Shown here in pieces: positions 7,133 to 14,979 of a stretch of DNA of 35,135 bases. This DNA is from Acidimicrobiaceae bacterium. GTDB lineage: Bacteria; Actinomycetota; Acidimicrobiia; Acidimicrobiales; Aldehydirespiratoraceae. Within the stretch, counting starts at the first letter, position 1, and every line of letters begins with the position of its first letter. The DNA lies in assembly GCA_016845585.1 (NCBI GenBank), contig JAERSO010000003.1:1-35135 (forward strand), written 5' to 3'. Made by a program: the position numbers and the translations under genes. Under the pieces are notes generated by a model, which was not told the origin of the DNA, ran no database searches, and saw only the letters and a list, made by a program, of their open reading frames with translations.

Positions 7133-9118
7133 ATGACGGGAACCACTCTGTTCCGCATTGCGGTACCGTTCCGTTTTGTGGGGAATAGAACGCGTGCGAC
7201 GAAACGCTTCAGTGAGCCGCTCCCTCGTTTGACCACTCCCATGGTCCGCGAGAACGGTGAACTTCGGCCCGCGAGCTGGGAGGAAGCCCTCGACCGGGCA
7301 GCCGCCGGGTTCGGCAGGATTCGAGACGAGTTGGGTGGCGACGGTTTCGCCGTGTTCAGCTGCTCGAAGTCGACCAATGAGATGAACTACGCGGCGCAGA
7401 AGTTTGCTCGCACCGCCCTGGGGTCGAACAACATCGACTCCTGCAATCGAACTTGACACGCGCCAAGTGTCGTCGGTCTGGCGGCAGTGTTCGGAGCGGG
7501 CGGCGGAACGTCGTCATACACAGAGGTCGAGGAGACCGACGTCATCCTCTTGTGGGGTTCCAACGCCCGTGAGGCGCACCCCATCTACTTCCACCATGTC
7601 CTGAAGGGCCTCGACAACGGGGCCACGATGTACGCGGTCGACCCTCGCCGCACGTCGTCGGCCAAGTTCGCCGACGCCTGGCTCGGGCTGAACGTCGGTA
7701 CCGACGTGGCGATGGCCAACGCAGTCGGACGCGAGATCATCGCGGCAGGGCTCGAGAACAAGGAATTCATCGCTCACTCGTCCCAGGGCTTCGAGGAGTA
7801 CAAGGCCCATGTCGAGCCCTTCACCCTCGACTACGCCGAGGCGATCACCGGCGTGCCTGCCGGGGCCATTCGTGAGATGGCGCACGCCTACGCCAAGGCC
7901 GAGACGGCACAGATCCTGTGGACCCTCGGAATCACCGAACACCACAACGGCGTCGACAATGTGAAGTCGCTGTGCAACCTCGCGCTCCTCACGGGTCACA
8001 TCGGTCGCTGGGGCTCCGGGCTCGTGCCGCTGCGTGGCCAGAACAATGTGCAGGGTGGTGGCGACATGGGTGCGCTGCCCAACAAGCTGCCGGGATTCCA
8101 GGACATCGACAACGACGACCATCGAGCCAAGTTCGAGACCGTCTACGGAATGGATCTCAACCCGACCCCGGGCCTGCATCTCACCCTGATGTTCGAGGCG
8201 ATGGGCGAAGGCACGATCAAGGGCGCCTACGTCATCGGTGAGAACCCGGCCGACTCCGAAGCCGATGTCGACCACGCCCGCAGGCTGCTCGCCGGACTCG
8301 ACATACTCGTCGTGCAGGACATCTTCATGACCCGCACCGCCGAGCTCGCCGACGTGGTGCTTCCGTCGTCGGTCGGCTGGGCCGAGTGTGATGGCACCGT
8401 CACCTCGTCGGAACGGCGAGTCCAGCGCGTTCGCGCCGCGGTGCCGCCACCGGGGGAATGCCGTCACGATCACGACATCATCGGCGAGCTCGCTCGCCGC
8501 ATGGGTGTCGAATGGGGTGAACCCTCACCTGAGGAACTGTGGGACGAACTGCGGTCGCTTTCGCCGCTGCACCAGGGCATGAGCTGGGATCGACTCGAAG
8601 CCGAGGGTGGTCTTCAGTGGCCCTGCCCGTCGATCGATCATCCCGGCAGCCCGTTCCTGCACGGCTGGCTCCACGAAGACGATCTCGGCGGCCGGGAGCC
8701 ATCACCGTTCTCCCTGACCGACCACGAGGGGCCGAAGGAACAGCTCAGCGAGGACTTCCCGCTGCGGCTCACCACCGGCCGGGCGCTCGACTCCTACAAC
8801 ACCGGCGTGCAGTCGGGTGGCTTCGACAACCCGATCCGCTACGGCGACGCCCTCGATGTGAACCCGGCCGACGCGGCCGAGCTCGGCATCGAGGATGGTG
8901 AGCGTGTGCTCGTCTCTTCGCCGCGTGGTTCGGTCGAGATGCCGATTCGGATCCAACCGGACATTCCCATCGGCCTCACGTTCACCACGTTCCATTTCCC
9001 GGACCTGGTCGACATCAACACCATCACCAACGACGAGTGGGACCGCGAGTCCGGCACCGCCGAGTTCAAGGCGGCGTCGATCCGGGTCGAGAAGCTCGCC
9101 GCGGCGAGCGAAGGCTGA
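7133..9118 (+). CDS. fdhF: Selenocysteine-containing formate dehydrogenase, molybdopterin catalytic subunit
   Basis: One frame runs through an in-frame TGA at 7454-7456. The codons around it read SCNRT-TGA-HAPSVVGLAAVFGAGGGTSSY, which aligns the TGA with the catalytic Cys/Sec of formate dehydrogenases (Sec140-His141 in E. coli FdhF). A SECIS-like hairpin follows. The conserved molybdopterin-oxidoreductase fold extends on both sides: PRLTTPMVRENG and SWEEALDRAA before the TGA; VDPRRTSSAKFADAWLGLN, GHIGRWGSGLVPLRGQNN and NVQGGGDMGALPNKLPG after it; and a C-terminal MGD-binding domain (TTGRALDSYNTGVQSGG). Read through, it has 661 residues with Sec at position 108 from ATG 7133. The usual N-terminal 4Fe-4S domain is absent here and found in the third gene of the operon. 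The start is uncertain: IclR-like dyads overlap 7150-7183, so GTG 7178, TTG 7229 or ATG 7241 are alternatives. It oxidises formate to CO2. Confidence 0.9.
7150..7166. promoter_or_regulatory. IclR-type box in front of the formate dehydrogenase operon
   Basis: GTTCCGC-ATT-GCGGTAC is a 7-3-7 dyad with one mismatch. It shares spacing and half-site (GTTCC-purine-C) with the perfect dyad in front of iclR. A second, weaker TTCC...GGAA arrangement follows at 7169-7185. Common control by the adjacent IclR protein is inferred. If the box is real, the fdh start codon may lie downstream of ATG 7133. Confidence 0.45.
7454..7500 (+). promoter_or_regulatory. Bacterial SECIS-like element with UGA selenocysteine codon
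   Basis: The UGA (7454-7456) is followed after exactly 18 nt by the loop GGUCU (7475-7479). The loop is closed by a 6-bp stem, GUCGUC (7469-7474) with GGCGGC (7480-7485), containing two G-U pairs; further partial pairing can extend below. The E. coli fdhF SECIS also has a GGUCU apical loop 18 nt after its UGA. This element should bind SelB and direct selenocysteine insertion. Confidence 0.82.
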
Positions 9119-9121
9119 GTC

Positions 9122-10876
9122 ATGGCTGATCTGTACATCTCCGACGACACCGCGGACGCGGCTGAGATCGCCGCGGTCGACGATGCGCTCGGCGGCCGTT
9201 TCGTGGTCCTGCAGGAGTCCGAGCGACTGATCCGTGCCGGCACCGCCAAGCGTCACGGGCATCGCCACCTCCTGCTGCCCGCCCTTCATGCCCTCCAGAA
9301 CGCGAAGGGCTGGATCAGCCCCGGCGGGCTCAACCATGTCTGCGAGACCCTGCAGATTCCGCCGGCTGAGGCCTACGGCGTGGCCACGTTCTACGACATG
9401 TTCCGCGTCGAGGAACCCGAGCACCCCGGTGATGTGACCCACGTCTGTGTCGATGCCGCCTGCCAGGTCGCAGCGAGCGCCGACAAGATCGCGGCGCTGA
9501 AGGCATCGGGCGCCAATGTCCACGAGTCGCCGTGCCTGGGCCAGTGTGAGAAGGCGCCGGCCGTGTTCGTTCAGGGCGTCGGCGGGCCCGATCACGTGCC
9601 AGCCGACACCGAGAGGCCGTTGGAGTTCCATCAGCTCGGCGACCCGTCGCTGCGGTTGTTGAAGCGCGTCGGGGTCGTCGACCCGACCTCGCTCGATTCC
9701 TACCGCTCCCACGGTGGCTTCGACGCCATGACAGCGGCCGTGGCGATGGGCGCCGAAGCCGTGTGCACCGCCATCGCTGACTCGGGACTGTCCGGCCGCG
9801 GCGGTGCTGCGTTCCCCACCGGCATCAAGTGGCGCGCCGTCGCCGCCGAGCACGGCCGCCCGAAGCACGTCGTCGCGAACTGCGACGAGTCCGAACCGGG
9901 CACGTTCAAGGACCGCGTCGTCATGGAGAACGACCCGTTCTCCGTTGTCGAGGCACTCACGGTTGCCGGCTTCGCCACGGGCGCGGAGAACGGCTGGATC
10001 TACATTCGCGGTGAGTATCCATTGGCCACCGCCCGCCTCGAGAACGCGATCGCCCAATGCCGCGATGCCGGGCTTCTCGGTGAGAACGCCGCCGGGTCCG
10101 GCCACACGTTCGACATCGAACTCCGCCGCGGTGCCGGTGCCTACATCTGTGGTGAAGAGACGGCGCTGTTCGCCTCGCTCGAAGGATTCCGTGGCGAACC
10201 ACGGAGCAAGCCACCGTTCCCGACCACGCACGGCCTCTTCCAGGAGCCGACGGCGATCAACAACCCCGAGACGTTGCTCAACGCGCTCGACATCATGTTG
10301 ACCGGTGCTGAGGAGTATCGCAGCCGAGGCACCGAGCGCTCGCCCGGCACCAAGCTCCTCTGTCTGAGTGGCCGCGTGGCCAAGCCCGGTGTCTACGAGG
10401 TCGAATTCGGCACCAGCCTCGGCGAGGTCATCGAACTCGCCGGTGGACTCACGGGCAATGGCGAACTCGCCGGGGTGCTGATGGGCGGTGCCGCGGGTTC
10501 GTTCGTCGGGGCCGATGCGCTCGACATGCCGCTGACGCTCGAGGACACCCGCGAGCGCGGCACCACCCTCGGGTCCGGAGTGGTGATGCCATTCACCACG
10601 GAAATCGACATGGTCGATGTACTCGTCCGGATCTCCGCATTCTTCCGCAACGAGTCGTGCGGCCAGTGCGTGCCGTGTCGCGTGGGCACCGTCCGTCAGA
10701 ACGAGACGATGGTGCAGCTCCAGCGGACTGGTTCGCTGACCGCGGAGCGTCGAGCGCTCGTGGACGACATCTCCCAGGTCATGGTCGACGCGTCGATCTG
10801 CGGCCTCGGGCACACCGCGGCGTCGGCCATCAACTCCGCAATCAGACTGGGCCTCGTGCCGGGGGTGGAATCATGA
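9122..10876 (+). CDS. NuoE-NuoF fusion, NAD-reducing diaphorase subunit of formate dehydrogenase
   Basis: A 584-residue fusion. Residues ~35-165 are NuoE-like with a 2Fe-2S site formed by C109, C114, C138 and C142 (CVDAAC and CLGQCEKAP). From about residue 200 it is NuoF-like: a glycine-rich NADH/FMN region (SGLSGRGGAAFPTGIKW), CDESEPGTFKDR, the FMN-binding RGAGAYICGEETAL, and a C-terminal 4Fe-4S motif near residue 512 (SCGQCVPCRVGT). This is the module that passes electrons to NAD+ in soluble formate dehydrogenases and hydrogenases. It begins 3 bp after the catalytic gene and overlaps the next gene by ATGA, so the three are one operon. Fused E-F diaphorases are known in this family. Membrane complex I is unlikely because no other nuo genes are present. 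Confidence 0.92.
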   Translation: MADLYISDDTADAAEIAAVDDALGGRFVVLQESERLIRAGTAKRHGHRHLLLPALHALQNAKGWISPGGLNHVCETLQIPPAEAYGVATFYDMFRVEEPEHPGDVTHVCVDAACQVAASADKIAALKASGANVHESPCLGQCEKAPAVFVQGVGGPDHVPADTERPLEFHQLGDPSLRLLKRVGVVDPTSLDSYRSHGGFDAMTAAVAMGAEAVCTAIADSGLSGRGGAAFPTGIKWRAVAAEHGRPKHVVANCDESEPGTFKDRVVMENDPFSVVEALTVAGFATGAENGWIYIRGEYPLATARLENAIAQCRDAGLLGENAAGSGHTFDIELRRGAGAYICGEETALFASLEGFRGEPRSKPPFPTTHGLFQEPTAINNPETLLNALDIMLTGAEEYRSRGTERSPGTKLLCLSGRVAKPGVYEVEFGTSLGEVIELAGGLTGNGELAGVLMGGAAGSFVGADALDMPLTLEDTRERGTTLGSGVVMPFTTEIDMVDVLVRISAFFRNESCGQCVPCRVGTVRQNETMVQLQRTGSLTAERRALVDDISQVMVDASICGLGHTAASAINSAIRLGLVPGVES

Positions 10877-11739
10877 CCGTGACCGAGGACCCGGGCACCG
10901 AAGTGATCGTCTCGCTCACCATCAATGGCGAAGCCGTCGAAGTGGCCGAGGGAACCTCGATCCACAAGGCGTGTGAATCCGCCGGCATCGACACGCCGAC
11001 GCTGTGCTGGGCGGAGAACCTCACCCCTGTCAACGTCTGCCGGGTGTGCGTCGTGGAGGTCGAGGGACAGCGTGCGCTCGTGCCGTCCTGCGCTCGCCCA
11101 GCCGAAGAGGGCATGGTCGTCGAGACCGACTCCGAGCGGGTGCGACACAGCCGCAAGATGGTGCTCGAGTTCCTCGGCTCCGGCGTCAACCTCGACCAGG
11201 CCCCAGAGCTCGCCGAGTGGATGGAGCGCTACGGATCTGAACCCGCGCGCTACGACCAGTACGAGATGCCGGCCGTACGGATGGGTGACGCCCCGAAGAT
11301 CCAGGACAACCTCTTCATCCGGGACTACGACCAGTGTGTGCTCTGCTACAAGTGCGTGGCGGCCTGTGGCGACGATGCCCAGCACAGCTATGCCATCGCG
11401 GTCAGCGGACGTGGATTCGATACTCGCATCTCCACCGAGTACGACACCGAACTGCCCGACTCCGCGTGCGTCTACTGCGGTAACTGCATCGGCGTCTGCC
11501 CGACCGGGGCCATCCAGTTCAAGACCGAGTACGACCTTCGAGAGGCCGACGACTGGCGCCCAGAGGACCAGGACGTAACCCGCACGGTCTGCTCCTACTG
11601 CGGGGTGGGCTGCAATCTCGAGCTCCATACCCAGGACGACAGGATCATCAAGGTCACATCACCCTCGGATCACTCCATCACCAGCGGCATGTTGTGCATC
11701 AAGGGTCGCTTCGGCTGGCAGTACGTCCAACCCGAGTAG
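10873..11739 (+). CDS. NuoG-like Fe-S subunit carrying the displaced N-terminal 4Fe-4S domain of formate dehydrogenase
   Basis: A 288-residue protein starting at ATG 10873, which overlaps the previous stop (ATGA). The N-terminus holds a 2Fe-2S ferredoxin site (C45, C56, C59, C73). Two 4Fe-4S motifs follow (C155-C158-C161-C165 and C199-C202-C205-C209). The last ~50 residues are the 4Fe-4S domain that normally opens a formate dehydrogenase catalytic subunit: CSYCGVGCN with C240, C243 and C247, C275 in GMLCIKGRFGW, then an abrupt stop at GWQYVQPE. In one-piece enzymes the sequence after this point is HPDRLTTPLVR-like, which is what begins the separate catalytic gene (PRLTTPMVRENG). The protein should bridge electrons from the molybdenum site to the diaphorase. 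Confidence 0.9.
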   Translation: MTVTEDPGTEVIVSLTINGEAVEVAEGTSIHKACESAGIDTPTLCWAENLTPVNVCRVCVVEVEGQRALVPSCARPAEEGMVVETDSERVRHSRKMVLEFLGSGVNLDQAPELAEWMERYGSEPARYDQYEMPAVRMGDAPKIQDNLFIRDYDQCVLCYKCVAACGDDAQHSYAIAVSGRGFDTRISTEYDTELPDSACVYCGNCIGVCPTGAIQFKTEYDLREADDWRPEDQDVTRTVCSYCGVGCNLELHTQDDRIIKVTSPSDHSITSGMLCIKGRFGWQYVQPE

Positions 11740-11761
11740 CGGACCCGCGTCCCGGCCGGCG

Positions 11762-12145
11762 TCAGGACGGAGCGTTCGCCAGATCGTCGCGCAACCGCTG
11801 AACGGCAGCCTTCTCGATTCGTGTGCCGACGTCGGGGTGGTCGGTGAGAAGCTGCCCGAACTCCTCGAGCGAGAAGATGAGCACCTGGCAGTCGGTCCGT
11901 GCCCGTGCCGTCGCCATGCGCTGGTGGCCGCCGACGAGCATGGCGATCTCACCGACGAGTTCTCCGGGTCCCACGGATCCGATGGACTCACCATCACGTT
12001 CGACGTCCACGTCGCCGGAGACGACGAAGAAGCACTCTCGGCCTTTGGCCCCCTGGGTCATGATCTGCCGGCCGGCGATCTTCTGCAGGTCCTTCTTGGT
12101 GCAGCCGGCGAAGACGCTGAACTGGCTGAGGTCGGTGGTGGTCAT
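11762..12145 (-). CDS. Stand-alone cyclic nucleotide-binding domain protein
   Basis: A 127-residue protein made of a single cNMP-binding beta-barrel (family of Crp sensor domains) without a DNA-binding domain. The start ATG 12145 follows a good GGAGGA site; the longer frame upstream is not conserved-looking. The barrel contains QGAKGRECFFVVSGDVDVERDG and the phosphate-cassette region GPGELVGEIAMLVGGHQRMATARA. In this cassette the RTA/RSA-type arginine is shifted to RMATARA, so nucleotide binding is uncertain. It diverges from a Crp/Fnr gene and converges with the fdh operon. It may act as a small sensor or partner protein; the true role is unknown. Confidence 0.85.
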   Translation of the reverse strand: MTTTDLSQFSVFAGCTKKDLQKIAGRQIMTQGAKGRECFFVVSGDVDVERDGESIGSVGPGELVGEIAMLVGGHQRMATARARTDCQVLIFSLEEFGQLLTDHPDVGTRIEKAAVQRLRDDLANAPS

Positions 12146-12160
12146 GGTGGTTCCTCCTGT

Positions 12161-12175
12161 TGTGACGTGATCACC
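12161..12175. promoter_or_regulatory. Weak Crp-like half-site pair between the two cNMP-domain genes
   Basis: TGTGA-N5-TCACC lies in the 86-bp divergent gap between the two genes. It resembles the Crp consensus TGTGA-N6-TCACA but is one base short and has one mismatch at the end. Its location between two Crp-family genes is the main reason to list it. Confidence 0.2.
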
Positions 12176-12231
12176 GTCGCAGGAACCGGCCGGGTGCGCA
12201 GCGTCGCGGGGACTTGGGCCAAGATCAAGCA

Positions 12232-12741
12232 ATGGGGGAGTGGCTCACCGACGATGTGCGAGAGCGGTTCCGGGCCATCGGCTCGCGGCGAACGCTGCTC
12301 GAGCGTGACACGCTGTTTCGTGAGGGCGACGAGGCGTACGACATCGCCCTCACCGAGGTGGGCGTCACGGTAGTGCGCTCGCTCGACTTCCTTGCCTTCC
12401 TCCTGGACAATCCCGAGTCGATGCGGGAGCTGTTCAGCCTGACGATCCGCCGTCTGCGCGATTCCAACGCCCGACATTTGGAATACGCGAGCGCCGACGC
12501 ACTCGGTCGGGTGTGTCACCGACTCGAGGACATTGCCGCTCGGTCGGGCTCACCCCCCGACGATCCGACGACGATCGAGTTGGGGCTCACCCAGGCGGAA
12601 TTCGCCCAGTGGTGCGGCCTCTCGCGAGAAGCCGTGGTGAAGTCGTTCCGCAAGCTCCGCACGCTCGGATGGGTCGATCAGGAGGGTGGATCGGTCACCC
12701 TGAACGACCGTCTGGGACTCCGGGCACGGGCCGCGCAGTAG
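12232..12741 (+). CDS. Crp/Fnr-type regulator with a deleted sensor barrel
   Basis: A 169-residue protein from ATG 12232. The C-terminal winged helix is intact (LTQAEFAQWCGLSREAVVKSF then RKLRTLGWVDQEGGSVTL). The dimerisation helix is present (FSLTIRRLRDSNARH). The N-terminal sensor is short: it jumps from the second or third strand (DTLFREGDEAYDI) straight to the last strand (ALTEVGVTVVRSLDFLAFLLDN). About 45-50 residues, including the phosphate-binding cassette, are missing relative to the usual 210-230 residue family members. The frame is preserved. It may bind DNA without a ligand or be non-functional. The molybdenum hydroxylase gene starts 9 bp downstream, suggesting joint transcription. 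The adjacent stand-alone cNMP protein could be related in function. Confidence 0.85.
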   Translation: MGEWLTDDVRERFRAIGSRRTLLERDTLFREGDEAYDIALTEVGVTVVRSLDFLAFLLDNPESMRELFSLTIRRLRDSNARHLEYASADALGRVCHRLEDIAARSGSPPDDPTTIELGLTQAEFAQWCGLSREAVVKSFRKLRTLGWVDQEGGSVTLNDRLGLRARAAQ

Positions 12742-12750
12742 GTTCATCCC

Positions 12751-14979
12751 ATGACAGACGTGCAGCAGGGGTACAAGTGGGTCGGGACGCGGTCGATTCG
12801 CCCGGATGGGCTCGACAAGGTCACCGGCCGCGCCCAGTTCTCCGCCGATCTGATGCTGTCGGGCATGTTGGAGGGTGCAGTGGCGCGCTCGCCGCATGCA
12901 CATGCCCGAATCCTGTCGATCGACACCGCGGCGGCGGAAGCGATGCCGGGTGTGCACGCGGTCGTCACCGGCGCTGATTTCCCGGACCTGACCGACAGCG
13001 ATGCCGCTGCTGACGTCATCAACCGATCGCTGAACGTGATCGCTCGGGATCGGGTCCTGTACCACGGCCACCCGGTTGCTGCGGTGGCGGCGACATCACG
13101 CGAGTTGGCCCGAGCAGCCGCCGATGCGATCGAGGTGACCTACGAGGTCTTGCCGCATGTCCTCACCGTCGATCAGGCGATGGCCGCCGATGCTCCCATT
13201 CTGCACGAAGGACTGGAGGGCGGAGGCAACGTGGCGAAGACGCTGACCCTCGACCGCGGCGATCTCGAGATCGGATTGGCCGAGGCCGACATGGTCGTCG
13301 AACGCGAGTTCACGACGAAACCCGTGCACCAGGGATACATCGAGCCGCATGCCACCGTCGCGGAGACGAACGCGGACGGCCGCTGCCACATCTGGGTTTC
13401 GTCGCAGGGCCACTTCTCGATCAGGGCGCAGACAGCGGCCGTACTCGCCCGCGATGTCTCGCGATTCAAGGTGACCCCTGCCGAGATCGGTGGTGGCTTC
13501 GGCGGCAAGACCACGATCTACCTCGAACCGTTGGCGGTCGTGTTGTCGGCGAAGGCCGGCCGGCCGGTGCGCTTGGTGATGGGTCGAGGTGATGTGTTCC
13601 GCGCCAGTGGTCCGACGTCGGGCACCTCCATCCGGGTGAAGATGGGGGCGACCAACGATGGTCGGATCGTGGCCTGTGACGCCACGATTGCGCTCGAGGC
13701 GGGGGCCTTCCCCGGTGGACCTCTCAACGGCGCGGTCATGACGTTCCTGGCCTGCTACGACATCCCCAACTTCCTCGTGGAAGGCCACGATGTCGTCTGC
13801 AACAAGCCCAAGGTCCACGCCTACCGGGCCCCCGGTGCGCCGATGGCGGCGTTTGCCGTCGAGAGTGTGATCGATGAGGTCGCCGCAGCACTCGACATCG
13901 ACCCGATCGAGCTTCGCCTCCGCAATGCGGCGGTCGAAGGCACCCAGTCCTACTACGGCCCGCCGTTCGCCAGGATCGGCCTCGTGGAGACGTTGGAGGC
14001 GATCCGTGACAGCGACCACTATCAGTCGCCGCTCGGCCCGAACCAGGGACGGGGTGTGGGCTCCGGATTCTGGTTCAACATGGGTGGCAACTCATCGGTC
14101 ACGGTGAGCGTCGACGACGCCGGCGGGGTCAGTGTGCTGACCGGTTCCCCCGACATCGGCGGGAGTCGTGCGTCCGCCGCGCTCATCACGGCCGAGGAGT
14201 TCGGCATCGATCTCGACGCCATACGGGTGACGGTGGCCGACACCGAGTCGGTCGGTTTCAACGACGTCACGGGAGGAAGCCGCACCGCCCACGCCACGTC
14301 GGCCGTTCTCGCCATCGCTTGTGAGCAGCTGCGCGCCGACCTCTGTAGCCGAGCGGCTGCCACGTGGTCATGTGAGAACGACGATGTCGAGTGGGTCGAC
14401 GGGCGCGCCCAGCGCACCGATGGATCGGTCCCACCATTGAGTCTTCGCGACATCGCCAGGAATGCGGCTCGGACGGGAGGACCGATCTCGATCACCACCA
14501 CCGAGAACACGAGGGGCGCGGGCCCTGGCTTTGCCACCCAGGTCATCGACGTCGAAGTCGACCCCGAGACGGGGGTGGTCTCCGTCATTCGGGCCACCAC
14601 CGCGCAGGACGCGGGTCGGGCTCTTCACCCGAGCTATGTCGAGGGACAGATGCAGGGCGGTGTGGCCCAGGGGATCGGCTGGGCGCTCAATGAGGAGTAC
14701 GTCCACAACGACGACGGCACCCTCGACAACCCGTCATTCCTCGACTACCGCATGCCCGTGGCCTCGGATCTCCCGATGATCGACACGATCATCGTCGAGG
14801 TCCCGAACCCCAAGCATCCGTACGGCGTTCGCGGCGTGGGCGAGACGGGCATCGTTCCGACGTTGGCCGCAGTCGCCAATGCCGTCAGCGACGCAGCGGG
14901 CACACGCTTTGCCGACCTCCCGATCACCCCGGTGCGGGTGCTCGCGGAGGGCGGCGCAACCGGTGACGAATCGCCCTAG
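12751..14979 (+). CDS. Xanthine dehydrogenase-family molybdopterin-binding subunit (orphan large subunit)
   Basis: A 742-residue protein with the full molybdenum hydroxylase large-subunit layout: an aldehyde oxidase a/b hammerhead domain at residues ~15-130 and a Mo-pterin-binding domain beyond. Visible motifs are GGGFGGKT near residue 247, HAYRAPGAP near 356 (neither the form I CO dehydrogenase loop AYxCSFR nor the form II AYRGAGR) and the catalytic-glutamate region RGVGETGIVP near 693. It is clearly paralogous to the large subunit at 29162, sharing the opening Y-K-x-V-G-T-R-x-I-R and most motifs. Unlike that copy, it has no FAD or 2Fe-2S subunit gene next to it. It may borrow those subunits. 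Its stop codon interlocks with that of the convergent CoA transferase (CTAG). The substrate is unknown. Confidence 0.9.
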   Translation: MTDVQQGYKWVGTRSIRPDGLDKVTGRAQFSADLMLSGMLEGAVARSPHAHARILSIDTAAAEAMPGVHAVVTGADFPDLTDSDAAADVINRSLNVIARDRVLYHGHPVAAVAATSRELARAAADAIEVTYEVLPHVLTVDQAMAADAPILHEGLEGGGNVAKTLTLDRGDLEIGLAEADMVVEREFTTKPVHQGYIEPHATVAETNADGRCHIWVSSQGHFSIRAQTAAVLARDVSRFKVTPAEIGGGFGGKTTIYLEPLAVVLSAKAGRPVRLVMGRGDVFRASGPTSGTSIRVKMGATNDGRIVACDATIALEAGAFPGGPLNGAVMTFLACYDIPNFLVEGHDVVCNKPKVHAYRAPGAPMAAFAVESVIDEVAAALDIDPIELRLRNAAVEGTQSYYGPPFARIGLVETLEAIRDSDHYQSPLGPNQGRGVGSGFWFNMGGNSSVTVSVDDAGGVSVLTGSPDIGGSRASAALITAEEFGIDLDAIRVTVADTESVGFNDVTGGSRTAHATSAVLAIACEQLRADLCSRAAATWSCENDDVEWVDGRAQRTDGSVPPLSLRDIARNAARTGGPISITTTENTRGAGPGFATQVIDVEVDPETGVVSVIRATTAQDAGRALHPSYVEGQMQGGVAQGIGWALNEEYVHNDDGTLDNPSFLDYRMPVASDLPMIDTIIVEVPNPKHPYGVRGVGETGIVPTLAAVANAVSDAAGTRFADLPITPVRVLAEGGATGDESP

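Noticed and set aside
7133..7487. Formate dehydrogenase catalytic gene as a frameshifted or nonsense pseudogene
   Set aside because: The frame does not shift; the only interruption is TGA at the catalytic Sec position followed by a SECIS-like hairpin, and the rest of the 661 codons is intact.
8702..10813. 703-codon open frame on the minus strand
   Set aside because: It lies opposite the fdh catalytic and diaphorase genes, has no recognisable family pattern, and is a typical antisense shadow in high-GC DNA.
9122..11739. Part of respiratory complex I (NuoE, NuoF, NuoG)
   Set aside because: No membrane nuo genes are present, NuoE and NuoF are fused, and the genes are coupled to a formate dehydrogenase catalytic gene.
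14976..14979. Interlocked stop codons of two convergent genes (CTAG)
   Set aside because: A neat but common compact-genome arrangement with no special function implied.
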